From: VRUE01 sp963742535
GTDB lineage: Bacteria; Actinomycetota; Thermoleophilia; Solirubrobacterales; 70-9
Reading direction: 5' to 3'
Assembly (NCBI GenBank): GCA_963742535.1
Contig: CAVUMC010000002.1
Coordinates: forward strand, 248,001-312,000
DNA: 64,000 nucleotides
The notes under the pieces were generated by a model. The model searched no databases, was not told the DNA's origin, and saw nothing but the letters and a program-made list of their open reading frames with translations. The first letter of the stretch is position 1; each line of letters begins with the position of its first letter. Positions 24,171 through 32,737 of the stretch are shown here, in pieces. Both the position numbers and the translations under genes were made by a program.

Positions 24171-25213
24171 CACCACTCCAGGAAACGGGTCTCGATCAGG
24201 GTGTCTCCAGCGCCGGGATCGACGGCCTCGACGCGCGCCGCGCCGCTGAGCAGGACCGGGGCGACGAAGACGCGCGCCTCGTCGATCTCGCCGGCGTCGG
24301 CGAAGGCGGCGGCGAGCGTGCGGCCGCCCTCGAGGAAGAGGCTGGTGATGCCGCGGCGGCCGAGCTCGGCGAGCGCGGCGGGGATGCCCTCGGAGACGAT
24401 CACCTCGGCGCCAGCATCGCGCAAGGCACCCGTCTCCGCCCCGGGCGCGGCGATGATGATCACGGGGGACTCGCCGAGCGTGCGCAATAGCTGCGAATTG
24501 AGCGGGAGCCGCGCACAGCGGTCGAAGACGACGCGGAGCGGCTGGCGGGCATTCGGGACGCGGGCGGTCAAGAGGGGATCGTCGGCGAGCACGGTGCCGA
24601 TGCCGACCGCGATCGCATCGGATTCTGCGCGCCAGCGGTGGACCAGGTCGCGGCTGCGCTCGCTCGAGATCCAGGGTGAGTCGCCGGCGGGAGTAGAGGT
24701 GAGTCCGTCGAGCGACATCGCCAGCTTCAGCGTCACCAGCGGCAGGCCGGTGCGGGAGTGCTTGCGGAAGGGCTGGTTGAGCAGGCGCGCCGCGCTCGCC
24801 TCCTCGCCCGCCGTGAACTCGACCGCGACCCCGCCGTCGCGCAGGATGCCGGGACCGCGCCCGGCCGCCTTCTCGCTGGGATCGTCGGAGGCGATCACCA
24901 CCCGCTCGATGCCCGCCTCGAGGATCGCCTCAACGCAGGGTGGCTGCCTGCCCTCGTGCGCACAGGGCTCGAGCGTCACGTACATCGTCGCCCCGCGCGG
25001 GTCGTTGCCGCGCGCCGCGCAATCGGCCAGTGCAGCCCGCTCGGCATGGAGGTCGCCCAGCTCAGCGTGGAATCCCTCACCAATCGGCTCGCCGTCGCGC
25101 ACGACAACAGCGCCGACCAGGGGATTGGGGCTGACTCGACCCCGACCGCGCTCAGCAAGCTCCAGCGCCCGGCGCATATGCGCTTGATCCGTGCCTGTGT
25201 GCTGGGAATTCAT
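24170..25213 (-). CDS. ribD: Bifunctional pyrimidine deaminase/reductase RibD
   Basis: Deaminates and then reduces the GTP-derived pyrimidine in riboflavin synthesis. The deaminase zinc site is in LHAERAALADC and TLEPCAHEGRQPPC, preceded by VSPNPLVGAVVVRDG. The reductase domain has LVTLKLAMSLDGLTSTPAG, WISSERSRDLVHRWRAESD and FLEGGRTLAAAF. The ATG at 25213 gives 347 aa; a TTG at 25237 would place a palindromic site inside the coding region. It is first in ribD-ribE-ribBA-ribH. No FMN riboswitch sequence is seen in the short upstream gap. Confidence 0.94.
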   Translation of the reverse strand: MNSQHTGTDQAHMRRALELAERGRGRVSPNPLVGAVVVRDGEPIGEGFHAELGDLHAERAALADCAARGNDPRGATMYVTLEPCAHEGRQPPCVEAILEAGIERVVIASDDPSEKAAGRGPGILRDGGVAVEFTAGEEASAARLLNQPFRKHSRTGLPLVTLKLAMSLDGLTSTPAGDSPWISSERSRDLVHRWRAESDAIAVGIGTVLADDPLLTARVPNARQPLRVVFDRCARLPLNSQLLRTLGESPVIIIAAPGAETGALRDAGAEVIVSEGIPAALAELGRRGITSLFLEGGRTLAAAFADAGEIDEARVFVAPVLLSGAARVEAVDPGAGDTLIETRFLEW

Positions 25214-25219
25214 GCGACC

Positions 25220-25235
25220 GATTGACTGGTCAATC
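25220..25235. promoter_or_regulatory. Perfect 16-base palindrome in the ribD/glycosyltransferase divergent promoter
   Basis: GATTGACTGGTCAATC is a perfect inverted repeat (7-base arms GATTGAC/GTCAATC, 2-base centre) six bases upstream of the ribD ATG. The half-site contains TTGAC, so it might also supply a -35 element. Palindromes of this size between divergent genes are typical dimeric-repressor operators. No regulator gene is adjacent, so the ligand and protein are unknown. Confidence 0.5.
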
Positions 25236-25324
25236 AACCAAGCTTAGCGAGCAGGGTCAGGCTATCTGTGACGTTCCTCGCGCGGCTGGCGCGCCGCGAG
25301 CGCAGATACCCTGACCGCTCGCCG

Positions 25325-26308
25325 ATGAAGTTGATCGTCCAGATCCCATGCCTGAATGAGGAGCAGACGCTCCCGGCCACGATTGCCGACATCCCACGCC
25401 AAATTCCTGGCGTGGACGCAGTTGAGCTGCTCGTAGTCGATGACGGCTCGACCGACCGCACGGTCGAGGTCGCGCGCGAGCACGGGGTCGAGCACATCGT
25501 GCGCCTGACCAATAACAAGGGCCTCGCCGCCGGCTTCCAGGCCGGCCTCGACGCCTGCCTCAAGCTGGGCGCCGACGCGATCGTCAACACCGACGCCGAC
25601 AACCAGTACAGCGGTGCCGACATCCCCAAGCTGCTGGCGCCGATCCTCGCCGGTGAGGCCGACATGGTCGTCGGCGATCGCCAGGTCGGGGAGATCGAGC
25701 ACTTCTCGGACTCGAAGAAGCGCCTGCAGGGCCTCGGCAGCTGGATCGTGCGGCGCCTCTCCGGCACTGAGATCGCTGACACCACCTCCGGCTTTCGCGC
25801 CTACAACCGCGAGGCGGCGCTCGGCCTGCTCGTCGTCGACAACTTCACCTACACGCTGGAGAGCCTGATCCAGGCGGGCAAGATGCTGGTCGCCGTCGAC
25901 CAGGTCGAGGTCGCGACCAACCCGCAGACGCGCGAGTCGCGTCTTTTCGATTCGACTGGCTCCTACGTGCGTCGCAACGCGCTCTCGATCCTGCGCATCT
26001 ACGCCCGCTATGAGCCCCTGCGCGTCTTTGCCACCGCCGGCCTCGCGATCGGGGTCCTCGCTCTCCTCGCCTGGCTGCCCTTCCTCTTCGACTGGATCGT
26101 CAACGGCGACAGCACCGGCCACGTGCAGTCGCTGATCCTCGGGGCCGTGCTCTTCATCGCCGCGGTGCAGCTGGTCGCGCTCGGAGTGATCGGCGACCTG
26201 CTCGCCGGGCAGCGGGTGATGACCCAGCGCGTCTTCGAGCGAGTGCGACGGGTCGAGCTGGCGCTCGAGATCCCTCCGTCGCACTACGAGCGCGGCAGCC
26301 GTCGATGA
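25325..26308 (+). CDS. Family 2 glycosyltransferase with two C-terminal membrane helices
   Basis: Likely transfers a sugar from a nucleotide donor to polyprenyl phosphate. The ATG at 25325 gives MKLIVQIPCLNEEQTLPATI, followed by VVDDGSTDRTVEVAREHG, NTDADNQYSGADIPKLL (DxD-type site) and TTSGFRAYNREAAL. Two hydrophobic hairpins (about residues 240-262 and 275-300) close the 327 aa protein, the arrangement of DPM1/GtrB-like enzymes. It overlaps the next gene by four bases (ATGA). Donor sugar cannot be predicted. Confidence 0.9.
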   Translation: MKLIVQIPCLNEEQTLPATIADIPRQIPGVDAVELLVVDDGSTDRTVEVAREHGVEHIVRLTNNKGLAAGFQAGLDACLKLGADAIVNTDADNQYSGADIPKLLAPILAGEADMVVGDRQVGEIEHFSDSKKRLQGLGSWIVRRLSGTEIADTTSGFRAYNREAALGLLVVDNFTYTLESLIQAGKMLVAVDQVEVATNPQTRESRLFDSTGSYVRRNALSILRIYARYEPLRVFATAGLAIGVLALLAWLPFLFDWIVNGDSTGHVQSLILGAVLFIAAVQLVALGVIGDLLAGQRVMTQRVFERVRRVELALEIPPSHYERGSRR

Positions 26309-27714
26309 GCGCCAGTCCGCAGAACGGGAGCCCGCCTGCGGCGGGCACGGGGACGGGAACCTCGAGCACTGCCGACTACGGCAAGACCGCCAGCTTCCTG
26401 GCGATCGGCGTCGGCCTCACCGGGGTGATCACCTACGTCTACTTCTTCATCGCCTCGCACGTTCTCTCCAAGCCCGACTACGGACAGATCACCGTGCTCT
26501 GGTCGGCCGTCTTCATCACGATCTCGACCCTCTACCGGCCGATCGAACAGCTGCTCTCGCGGAACATCGCCCAGCACACGGTCAAGGGCGAGCCGATCAA
26601 CGAGACGATGCGGGTCGCCTCGACGATCCAACTCGGCCTCTCGCTCACCTTCGCCGTCGTCGCCCTGGCCCTGCGCGGGCCGATCCAGAACGGCGTTCTG
26701 GAGGGCAACGAAACGCTCTACTGGGTCTTCTTCGGGGCGGTCCTCTTCTACGCCGCCAGCTACTTCGCCCGCGGTTTCCTCGCCGGCAGCAAGCGCTTCG
26801 GCCTCTTCGTCGCACTGATCCTTTCTGAATCGTGCTTCCGCACGATCTTCGCCGTGCTGGTCGCGGTCAGCGTGCTCAGCGGCCAATCGGCGGTCGCGAT
26901 CGGGATCGTCGCCGCGCCGGCCCTGTCCCTGATGGTGGTCCCATTCGCCTTCGCCCGCCGCGCCAAACGCGAAGGGGCGACACCGCAGCCGAGAGGTGAG
27001 GAGGAGGCATCGGTCTCGATGGCCAAGGGGGGCGGCTTCGCTGCGGCGGTGCTGGTGATCATGTTCAGCGAACAGGCTTTCCTCAACGCCGGGCCGCTGG
27101 TCATCCGCGGCCTCGAGGGGGCGGCCGCGGCCGGCTTCATCTTCAACGTGCTGATGATCGCGCGGGCGCCGCTGCAGCTCTTCCAGGCGGTCTCGACCAG
27201 CATCCTCCCCCACCTGACCAGCCTCCACACCAGCGAGGAGCCAGGCAGCGAGGACGAGTTCCACCGATCGGTGCGAATGGTTCTGCTCGGGCTGGTTGCC
27301 TTCACCGCGCTCGCCCTCGTCTTCATGGCCGCGGTTGGGCCGACCGCGATGCAGATCGCCTTCAGCAAGAAGTTCACCTACGACCGTGAGGGCCTGCTCC
27401 TGGTCACGCTCGGCATGGGGCTCTACCTCGCCTCGGTCACGGTCAACCAAGCCTGCATTGCCCAGGGCCAGGTGCGCCGCGCCGCTGCCCGCTGGATCAC
27501 CTGCGCCGCGCTCTTCATTGGCTGGAACTTCGTGCCCCTGGTCAGCAACGAGTTCCGCCGGGTCGAGATCGGCTTCGTGCTCGCCGCCGGCGTTCTCTTC
27601 TCGCTCCTCTACTACGTCTACCGCCGCCCACACGCACGGGCCGAGGACGTGCCGATGCCGGGCTCGCCGGAGGAGCTCGAGGCGGAGCTGGCGATGATCG
27701 ACGAGAACGTCTAG
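26305..27714 (+). CDS. Lipopolysaccharide/polysaccharide flippase-type membrane protein
   Basis: A 469 aa polytopic protein with about 12 hydrophobic segments and a short Gly/Thr/Ser-rich N-terminus. Layout and motifs such as SHVLSKPDYGQITVLWSAVF, FARGFLAGSKRFGLF and NVLMIARAPLQLFQAVSTSI fit the Wzx/MATE-like polysaccharide exporters. It is translationally coupled to the glycosyltransferase, so the pair may assemble and flip a lipid-linked sugar. The substrate is unknown, and the family assignment is by overall pattern rather than a single catalytic motif. Confidence 0.8.
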   Translation: MSASPQNGSPPAAGTGTGTSSTADYGKTASFLAIGVGLTGVITYVYFFIASHVLSKPDYGQITVLWSAVFITISTLYRPIEQLLSRNIAQHTVKGEPINETMRVASTIQLGLSLTFAVVALALRGPIQNGVLEGNETLYWVFFGAVLFYAASYFARGFLAGSKRFGLFVALILSESCFRTIFAVLVAVSVLSGQSAVAIGIVAAPALSLMVVPFAFARRAKREGATPQPRGEEEASVSMAKGGGFAAAVLVIMFSEQAFLNAGPLVIRGLEGAAAAGFIFNVLMIARAPLQLFQAVSTSILPHLTSLHTSEEPGSEDEFHRSVRMVLLGLVAFTALALVFMAAVGPTAMQIAFSKKFTYDREGLLLVTLGMGLYLASVTVNQACIAQGQVRRAAARWITCAALFIGWNFVPLVSNEFRRVEIGFVLAAGVLFSLLYYVYRRPHARAEDVPMPGSPEELEAELAMIDENV

Positions 27715-27736
27715 GTCAGTTCATTAGGGTCCGTCG

Positions 27737-29536
27737 ATGGGTGGACACGACGCCGAGCTGATTCTCGTTGCCGGCGCCCTGCTCGCTGCCGGCATTCTCG
27801 GCGCCCTGCTCGCCGACCGCATTCGCATTCCCGGCCTGCTGCTCTTCCTCGGGCTCGGCATGCTGGCGGGCTCGGAGGGCATTGGCGGGATCAAGTTCGA
27901 CGACGTCGAGCTGGCCCGCACCCTGGGCACGATCGCCCTCGTCCTAATCCTCTTCGAGGGCGGCCTGACCGCCGGCTGGGGGGAGATCCGGCCGGTGCTC
28001 GGCACCGCCGCCTCGATGGCGACGATCGGCACCGCGGTCACCGCCTGCACGGCGGGGCTGGCCGCCCACTGGATCTTCGGCCTCAGCGTGCTCGAAGGGA
28101 TGATCGTCGGCGCCGCGATCGCCGCCACCGACTCCGCCGCGATCTTCGCCGTCCTGCGTCGCTCGACCCTGAAAAAGCGCCTGGCGCGCGCGCTGGAGGG
28201 CGAGTCGGGGATGAACGACCCGGTCGCGCTGCTGCTTGTGATCGGCTTCATCGAATGGATCCAGGAACCAGGCTTCGGGCTCGTCGACATGGTCGGCCTA
28301 CTGCTACTCAAACTGGGGATCGGGGCCGTGGTCGGCGTCGCGCTGGGCTGGCTCGCCACCCGCGCGCTCGACCGGGCCCGGCTGCCCACCGACGGCATCT
28401 ACCCGGTGGCGACGATCGCGATCGCCGCGCTTGCCTTCGGCCTCGCCGAGGTCGCGCACGGCTCGGGCTTCCTCGCCGTCTACCTGACCGCGCTGGCGCT
28501 CGGTGCGGCGCGGATTCCGGCGCGGCGCACGATCGTCGCCTTCCACGAGGGGGTCGGCTGGGTCGCCCAGATCGGCCTCTTCATCCTGCTCGGCCTGCTC
28601 GTCTTCCCCAGCTCGCTCGACGACGTCGCACTGGAGAGCCTGGCGCTCTCGGCGGTACTGATCCTGCTCGCGCGGCCGCTCGCCTCCTTCATCGCCACTG
28701 CCTTCTCACCACTCGACGTGCGCGAGCGCACGATGCTCGGCTGGGCGGGACTGCGGGGGGCGACGCCGATCTGGCTCGCCACCTTCCCCGTCGTCGCCGG
28801 GGTTGGCGATGGCCAGCAGCTGTTTGCGATCGTCTTCTTCGTCGTCCTCACTTCGACCCTGGTCCAGGGCGCCAGCTTCGAGCCGCTGGCGAGCCGGCTC
28901 GGGCTGACCACCGACGAGCCGGCCCTGCCACGGCGGTTGCTCGAGTCGGGACGGATTCGCCGTCTTGGCGGCGACGTGATCTCCTATCGGCTGCGTCCCG
29001 GCGCTGCCGCGGCAGGGCACCTGGTACGCGAACTCGGCCTCCCTCGCGAGGCGCTGGTCAACGTGATCGTCCGCGACGGGCACGCGATCCCGCCGCGCGG
29101 CTCGACCGAGGTGCGCGAGGGCGATGAGCTGCACGTCCTCGTCCGCGGCGAGCTGCGGCCCGAGGTGGAGGCGCTGACCCAAACCTGGCACGAGGGCCCG
29201 ATCGGCAAACCGCCGCCGCCGAAGCTGCCGCCACGCGGTGCGCCGCAGATCTTCTCGGTCGGTCCGGGGGGCAAAATCGCCGATCCCTCGGCGCCGGAGC
29301 GGGTCAACGACATCGCCGTAATCTCGGTCCTGCGCAGCCGCCGCGACCGCCAGAGCTCCCTCGTTGCCCTCGCCGACGGCCGCTACGCCCTGGTCTCCGA
29401 AGCGGTGGTAGCAGTCGGCGACCGCCGCGCCCTGGCTAACTGGTGTGAGCGTCGGGCCCAGCGAGTCGGCCCAGACGAACCAGCAGAGCAAGCTTGGTGG
29501 CAGGAGGTCATTGGTGCGTTGATCGCCAGGGGGTAG
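27737..29536 (+). CDS. CPA1-type cation/proton antiporter with TrkA-C domain (NhaP2-like)
   Basis: Exchanges K+ or Na+ for protons. The transmembrane part (1-390) has LILFEGGLTAGWGEI, the key motif AAIAATDSAAIFAVLRR and GESGMNDPVALLLV with the conserved Asn-Asp. A soluble region follows, with a TrkA-C-like fold (about 400-470) containing VNVIVRDGHAIPPRGSTEV and GDELHVLVRG, then a Pro-rich linker and a C-terminal extension. At 599 aa it is long for the family. The GTC/ATG spacing from the flippase gene (22 bases) suggests one plus-strand operon inserted between rpe and ribD. Confidence 0.92.
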   Translation: MGGHDAELILVAGALLAAGILGALLADRIRIPGLLLFLGLGMLAGSEGIGGIKFDDVELARTLGTIALVLILFEGGLTAGWGEIRPVLGTAASMATIGTAVTACTAGLAAHWIFGLSVLEGMIVGAAIAATDSAAIFAVLRRSTLKKRLARALEGESGMNDPVALLLVIGFIEWIQEPGFGLVDMVGLLLLKLGIGAVVGVALGWLATRALDRARLPTDGIYPVATIAIAALAFGLAEVAHGSGFLAVYLTALALGAARIPARRTIVAFHEGVGWVAQIGLFILLGLLVFPSSLDDVALESLALSAVLILLARPLASFIATAFSPLDVRERTMLGWAGLRGATPIWLATFPVVAGVGDGQQLFAIVFFVVLTSTLVQGASFEPLASRLGLTTDEPALPRRLLESGRIRRLGGDVISYRLRPGAAAAGHLVRELGLPREALVNVIVRDGHAIPPRGSTEVREGDELHVLVRGELRPEVEALTQTWHEGPIGKPPPPKLPPRGAPQIFSVGPGGKIADPSAPERVNDIAVISVLRSRRDRQSSLVALADGRYALVSEAVVAVGDRRALANWCERRAQRVGPDEPAEQAWWQEVIGALIARG

Positions 29537-29561
29537 AGCAGATCCCGGCAGGGGTTTCGCT

Positions 29562-30248
29562 CTAGACCGCGTCGGCCGCCGCGGCGATCTCCGCGTATGC
29601 CGCGGCAGGGTCGCTGGAGCCGAAGACGGCTGAGCCCGCGACGAAGAGGGAAGCTCCTGCGGTGGCGACCGAGCCAGCAGTGGCGACGTCGACGCCGCCG
29701 TCGACCTCGATCTTGGCGCCGCCGATCAGGGGTGCGAGGCGTGAAACCTTGTCGGGGGAGCTGGGGATGAAGGCCTGACCACCCCAGCCCGGGTTGACTG
29801 TCATGCAGAGGACGATGTCGGCGAGGTCACGCAGCTCGGCGACCGCCTCGACAGGGGTGCCGGGGTTGAGGGCGATGCCGGCGAGACAGCCGAGCTCGCG
29901 GATCGCGGCGAGGGTGCGGTTGGCGTGCGCCGTGGCCTCAGCGTGGAAGGTGATCGAACCCGCTCCCGCCTCGGCGAAGGCCTCGATATGGCGCTCGGGC
30001 TGCTCGATCATCAGGTGGACGTCGATCGCACCGCCGGCAGCGTGGACCTGGTCGGCGATAGCGCCCGCAACCAGTGGCCCGATCGTGATCGGGGGAACGA
30101 AATGCCCGTCCATCACGTCGACGTGGATCACCCGCGCACCAGCGTCGAGGACCTCCCCAACCTGCGCGCCGAGCTTGGCAAAGTCGGCGGAGAGGATCGA
30201 GGGGGCAACCCTGGGCGCGGCGATGATCTCCTTCATCCGCTCACTCAT
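29562..30248 (-). CDS. rpe: Ribulose-phosphate 3-epimerase
   Basis: Interconverts ribulose 5-phosphate and xylulose 5-phosphate. TIM-barrel motifs are APSILSADFAKLG, VIHVDVMDGHFVPPITIGP, DVHLMIEQPERHI, MTVNPGWGGQAFIP and KIEVDGGVDVATAG. The ATG at 30248 overlaps the preceding zinc-ribbon gene stop (ATGA), giving 228 aa. Ribulose 5-phosphate links this gene to the riboflavin genes found beyond the inserted cassette, although they are not cotranscribed. Confidence 0.96.
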   Translation of the reverse strand: MSERMKEIIAAPRVAPSILSADFAKLGAQVGEVLDAGARVIHVDVMDGHFVPPITIGPLVAGAIADQVHAAGGAIDVHLMIEQPERHIEAFAEAGAGSITFHAEATAHANRTLAAIRELGCLAGIALNPGTPVEAVAELRDLADIVLCMTVNPGWGGQAFIPSSPDKVSRLAPLIGGAKIEVDGGVDVATAGSVATAGASLFVAGSAVFGSSDPAAAYAEIAAAADAV

Positions 30249-30499
30249 ACCGGTCTCAGCATCGAGCCGCCGCACATCTGGCAGGTCATGTCCTCTGTCG
30301 TGCTCATGCGGACGATCGTCTGGTGTTCGCCGCAGTCCGGGCACTGCGAGACGAGCTCGTAGCGGCTCAGGCAGTACACGCAACGAAAACGGCCGGGGAG
30401 CTGGGTCGGGCGCAACCAGGGCTCTCCGCAACCGGGGCAGGAGGCCCTGCGCATGACACCGCTCTCCCCTTTGGCGGGCTCAGTCATCACCATCATCAT
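30245..30499 (-). CDS. Small double zinc-ribbon protein
   Basis: An 84 aa protein with four CxxC pairs, CPGC, CVYC, CPDC and CQMC, enough for two zinc sites; the rest is short and polar (HQTIVRMSTTEDM). It sits between rsmB and rpe with four-base coupling to rpe and a 20-base overlap with rsmB. Several start codons (ATG at 30499, 30496, 30493, 30487) are possible; the first follows GGTGGAAG. I do not recognise a family. A role in RNA or protein binding is only a guess from the fold. Confidence 0.75.
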   Translation of the reverse strand: MMMVMTEPAKGESGVMRRASCPGCGEPWLRPTQLPGRFRCVYCLSRYELVSQCPDCGEHQTIVRMSTTEDMTCQMCGGSMLRPV

Positions 30500-31811
30500 C
30501 GCGCTTCCACCGGCCAATGAAAAAGCCGGTCGTGCGATCGCGGTCGGGGCGGAGCTGGAGGCGGTACTCGGCGTCGCCCGGGAGAGAGTTCTCCCGCTCG
30601 CTGATCGTGCAGGTCGCGTAGACCAGCGTGCCGCCCGGTTTCAGCGCCGCGCGGGCTCGCTCGAGCAGCTTCGCCTGCACCTCGACCAGCCGCTCGATCG
30701 TTGCCGGCGACTTGCGCCAGCGCGCGTCGGGGCGTGAGGCGAGGGCGCCGAGGTCCGAGCAGGGGGCGTCGAGCAGGACCCGATCGAAGCCGACCATGCC
30801 GGGCTCGGTCGCGTCGGCCTCGATCACGCTGACGCTGCGCAAGCCGAGGCGGCGCGCCTGCTCGACCACTTCTGCGGCGCGACGAGGGTCACTCTCGACC
30901 GAGAAGATCTCACCGCGGTCTCCCATACGAGCGGCGATCTGGCCGGTCTTGATGCCGGGGCCGGCACAGAGATCGAGGACGTGCTCGCCGGGTTGAGGGT
31001 CAAGCACCTCGACCACCGCAGCCGAGCCGCGGCTCTGGGGCGTCAGCTCACCAGATGCGACCAGCTCTGGCACCAAGTCACTCGTCGGTCCCTCGACCAC
31101 GATCATCTCCGGCACAGCCAATGGACCACTTAATTCGTCGAACTTTTTCCATGCTCCACCTGTAAAAGGTGCGCCGGGAACGGCGGTGATGCCGGCCGCG
31201 TTGAGACGCTCGAGCACGCTCCCGGGATCGGTGCGCAAGGTGTTGACCCGGTAGGCGTTCTCCGGCGGCTCGTTACAGGCGGCGAGCAGAGCGCGGGCAT
31301 CCTCGGCGCCGAGCTCACGCCACCACATCTGCGCCAGCCAGAGCGGCGCCGAGTGGGCGATCGCGGCGGACTCGGGGGTGGAGTCATCGCTGAGCAGGGC
31401 CTCAAGCAACTCGTTGCGCTCGCGGCTGGCACGGCGCAGCACGGCGTTGACCAGACCCGCAGCGTGCGCCGCCCGCGCCCGCTTGGTCAGCTCCACCGCC
31501 TGATCAACCGCGGCGTGATCGGGGGTTCCGTCGGCAAAGAGCAGCTCGAAAGTGCCTAGCCGCAGGGCGGCGAGAACGGGTGAATCGAGGTCGCGCAGCG
31601 GCCGCTCGACCAGCCGTTCGAGCCCGGCGTCGATCGTGCCGCGCCGCTGCACCGTGCCGTAAGCGAGGCGTTGGGCCTGGGCGCGCTCGCGTCCGTCCAA
31701 GTCGGCCTCATCGGCTGCGGCGCGGAAGGCGCGCTCGGTGTGAGCGCCGTCCTCGAAGGTTGCCTCGATCAAGCCGAAGGCAAGCCGGCGCGCCGGCGAG
31801 ATCACGCTCAC
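30480..31811 (-). CDS. rsmB: 16S rRNA (cytosine-967-C5)-methyltransferase RsmB
   Basis: Methylates C967 of 16S rRNA. An N-terminal NusB-like domain (1-140; VDQAVELTKRARAAHAAGLV) precedes the catalytic domain with LDLCAGPGIKTGQIAARMGD (usually CAAPGGKT), LLDAPCSDLG with the first catalytic Cys and VYATCTISERENS with the second. The GTG at 31811, just after the fmt stop, gives 443 aa. The C-terminus is a short acidic run overlapping the zinc-ribbon gene. Gene order fmt-rsmB-rpe is the actinobacterial norm. Confidence 0.94.
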   Translation of the reverse strand: MSVISPARRLAFGLIEATFEDGAHTERAFRAAADEADLDGRERAQAQRLAYGTVQRRGTIDAGLERLVERPLRDLDSPVLAALRLGTFELLFADGTPDHAAVDQAVELTKRARAAHAAGLVNAVLRRASRERNELLEALLSDDSTPESAAIAHSAPLWLAQMWWRELGAEDARALLAACNEPPENAYRVNTLRTDPGSVLERLNAAGITAVPGAPFTGGAWKKFDELSGPLAVPEMIVVEGPTSDLVPELVASGELTPQSRGSAAVVEVLDPQPGEHVLDLCAGPGIKTGQIAARMGDRGEIFSVESDPRRAAEVVEQARRLGLRSVSVIEADATEPGMVGFDRVLLDAPCSDLGALASRPDARWRKSPATIERLVEVQAKLLERARAALKPGGTLVYATCTISERENSLPGDAEYRLQLRPDRDRTTGFFIGRWKRDDDGDD

Positions 31812-31830
31812 TGCGCCGTCCCCACTCCGC

Positions 31831-32736
31831 TCACAGCTTCGGCAGCGAGTGGCCGCGCAGGTAGGCATCGGCGGCCATCGGCTTGCCGCCCGGCGGCTGC
31901 ACCACCTCGAGCCGCAGCGCGCCGCGACCGCAACCGATCAAAAGCGCGCCCCACTCGGCCTTGACCTCGCCCGTTTTGACGCCGACGTCGACGGCGCGGG
32001 CGCGGCGCACGCCGAGCCGCTCACCACCGCTGACTTCGAGGTAGGCACCGACGTGCGGCGTCAGCGCTCGCACCGTGCGCGCCAGCTCCGTCGCCGGACG
32101 GGCCGGGTCGAGGCGGCGCTCCTCCGAAGCGATCTTCTCGGCGTAGGTGGCCGCGTCGTCGTCTTGCTCGGAGAACTCGATCCCTCCCCCCGCCAGCTGG
32201 TCGAATGCCCGCCCCAGCAGCTCGCCGCCCAGCGCCGCCAGCTTCGCTGAGAGTGACTCGAAATCTTCCTCCGCCCCGATCGGCAGCTCCTCACACAGCG
32301 CCACCGGGCCGGCATCGAGACCAGCGGTAACTCGCATCACGCAAACGCCGGTGCGCTCCTCGCCCGCCATGATCGCCCGCTCGATCGGCGCCGCGCCACG
32401 CCAGTGCGGCAGCAGCGAGGGGTGCACGTTGAGCATCGGCCACTCGGAAAGCAATGGCTCGCGGATCATCTGCCCGAAAGCGCAGACGGCAGTGGCCTCG
32501 GGCCGGACTGCCCTGATTCGCTCCATAGAGGCGTCCTCGTTGACACTGGCAACCTGCAGCAGGTCGATGCCCAGCTCGCGGGCAGCATCGGCCGCCGGCG
32601 GGGACTGCATGCTCCGGCCGCGCCCCTTGGGCCGGTCGGGCGGGGTGACGACCAGCTGCGGACGGTGAGGAGAACCGGCGAGAGCGCGCAGCACCACGGC
32701 GGCGAACTCAGACGTGCCGAAGTAGACAGTCCTCAC
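31831..32736 (-). CDS. fmt: Methionyl-tRNA formyltransferase
   Basis: Formylates initiator Met-tRNA. Motifs: VYFGTSEFAAVVLRAL, PPDRPKGRGRSM, catalytic-loop region NVHPSLLPHWRGAAPIERAI and GVCVMRVTAGLDAGPV; the C-terminal OB-like domain follows from about 205. The GTG at 32736 begins right after the def stop and gives 301 aa; starts further upstream would lie inside def. Partner of peptide deformylase encoded directly before it. Confidence 0.95.
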   Translation of the reverse strand: MRTVYFGTSEFAAVVLRALAGSPHRPQLVVTPPDRPKGRGRSMQSPPAADAARELGIDLLQVASVNEDASMERIRAVRPEATAVCAFGQMIREPLLSEWPMLNVHPSLLPHWRGAAPIERAIMAGEERTGVCVMRVTAGLDAGPVALCEELPIGAEEDFESLSAKLAALGGELLGRAFDQLAGGGIEFSEQDDDAATYAEKIASEERRLDPARPATELARTVRALTPHVGAYLEVSGGERLGVRRARAVDVGVKTGEVKAEWGALLIGCGRGALRLEVVQPPGGKPMAADAYLRGHSLPKL

Positions 32737-32737
32737 G

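Noticed and set aside
25214..25324. FMN riboswitch upstream of ribD
   Set aside because: The gap is about 110 bases and shows none of the conserved RFN box sequences.
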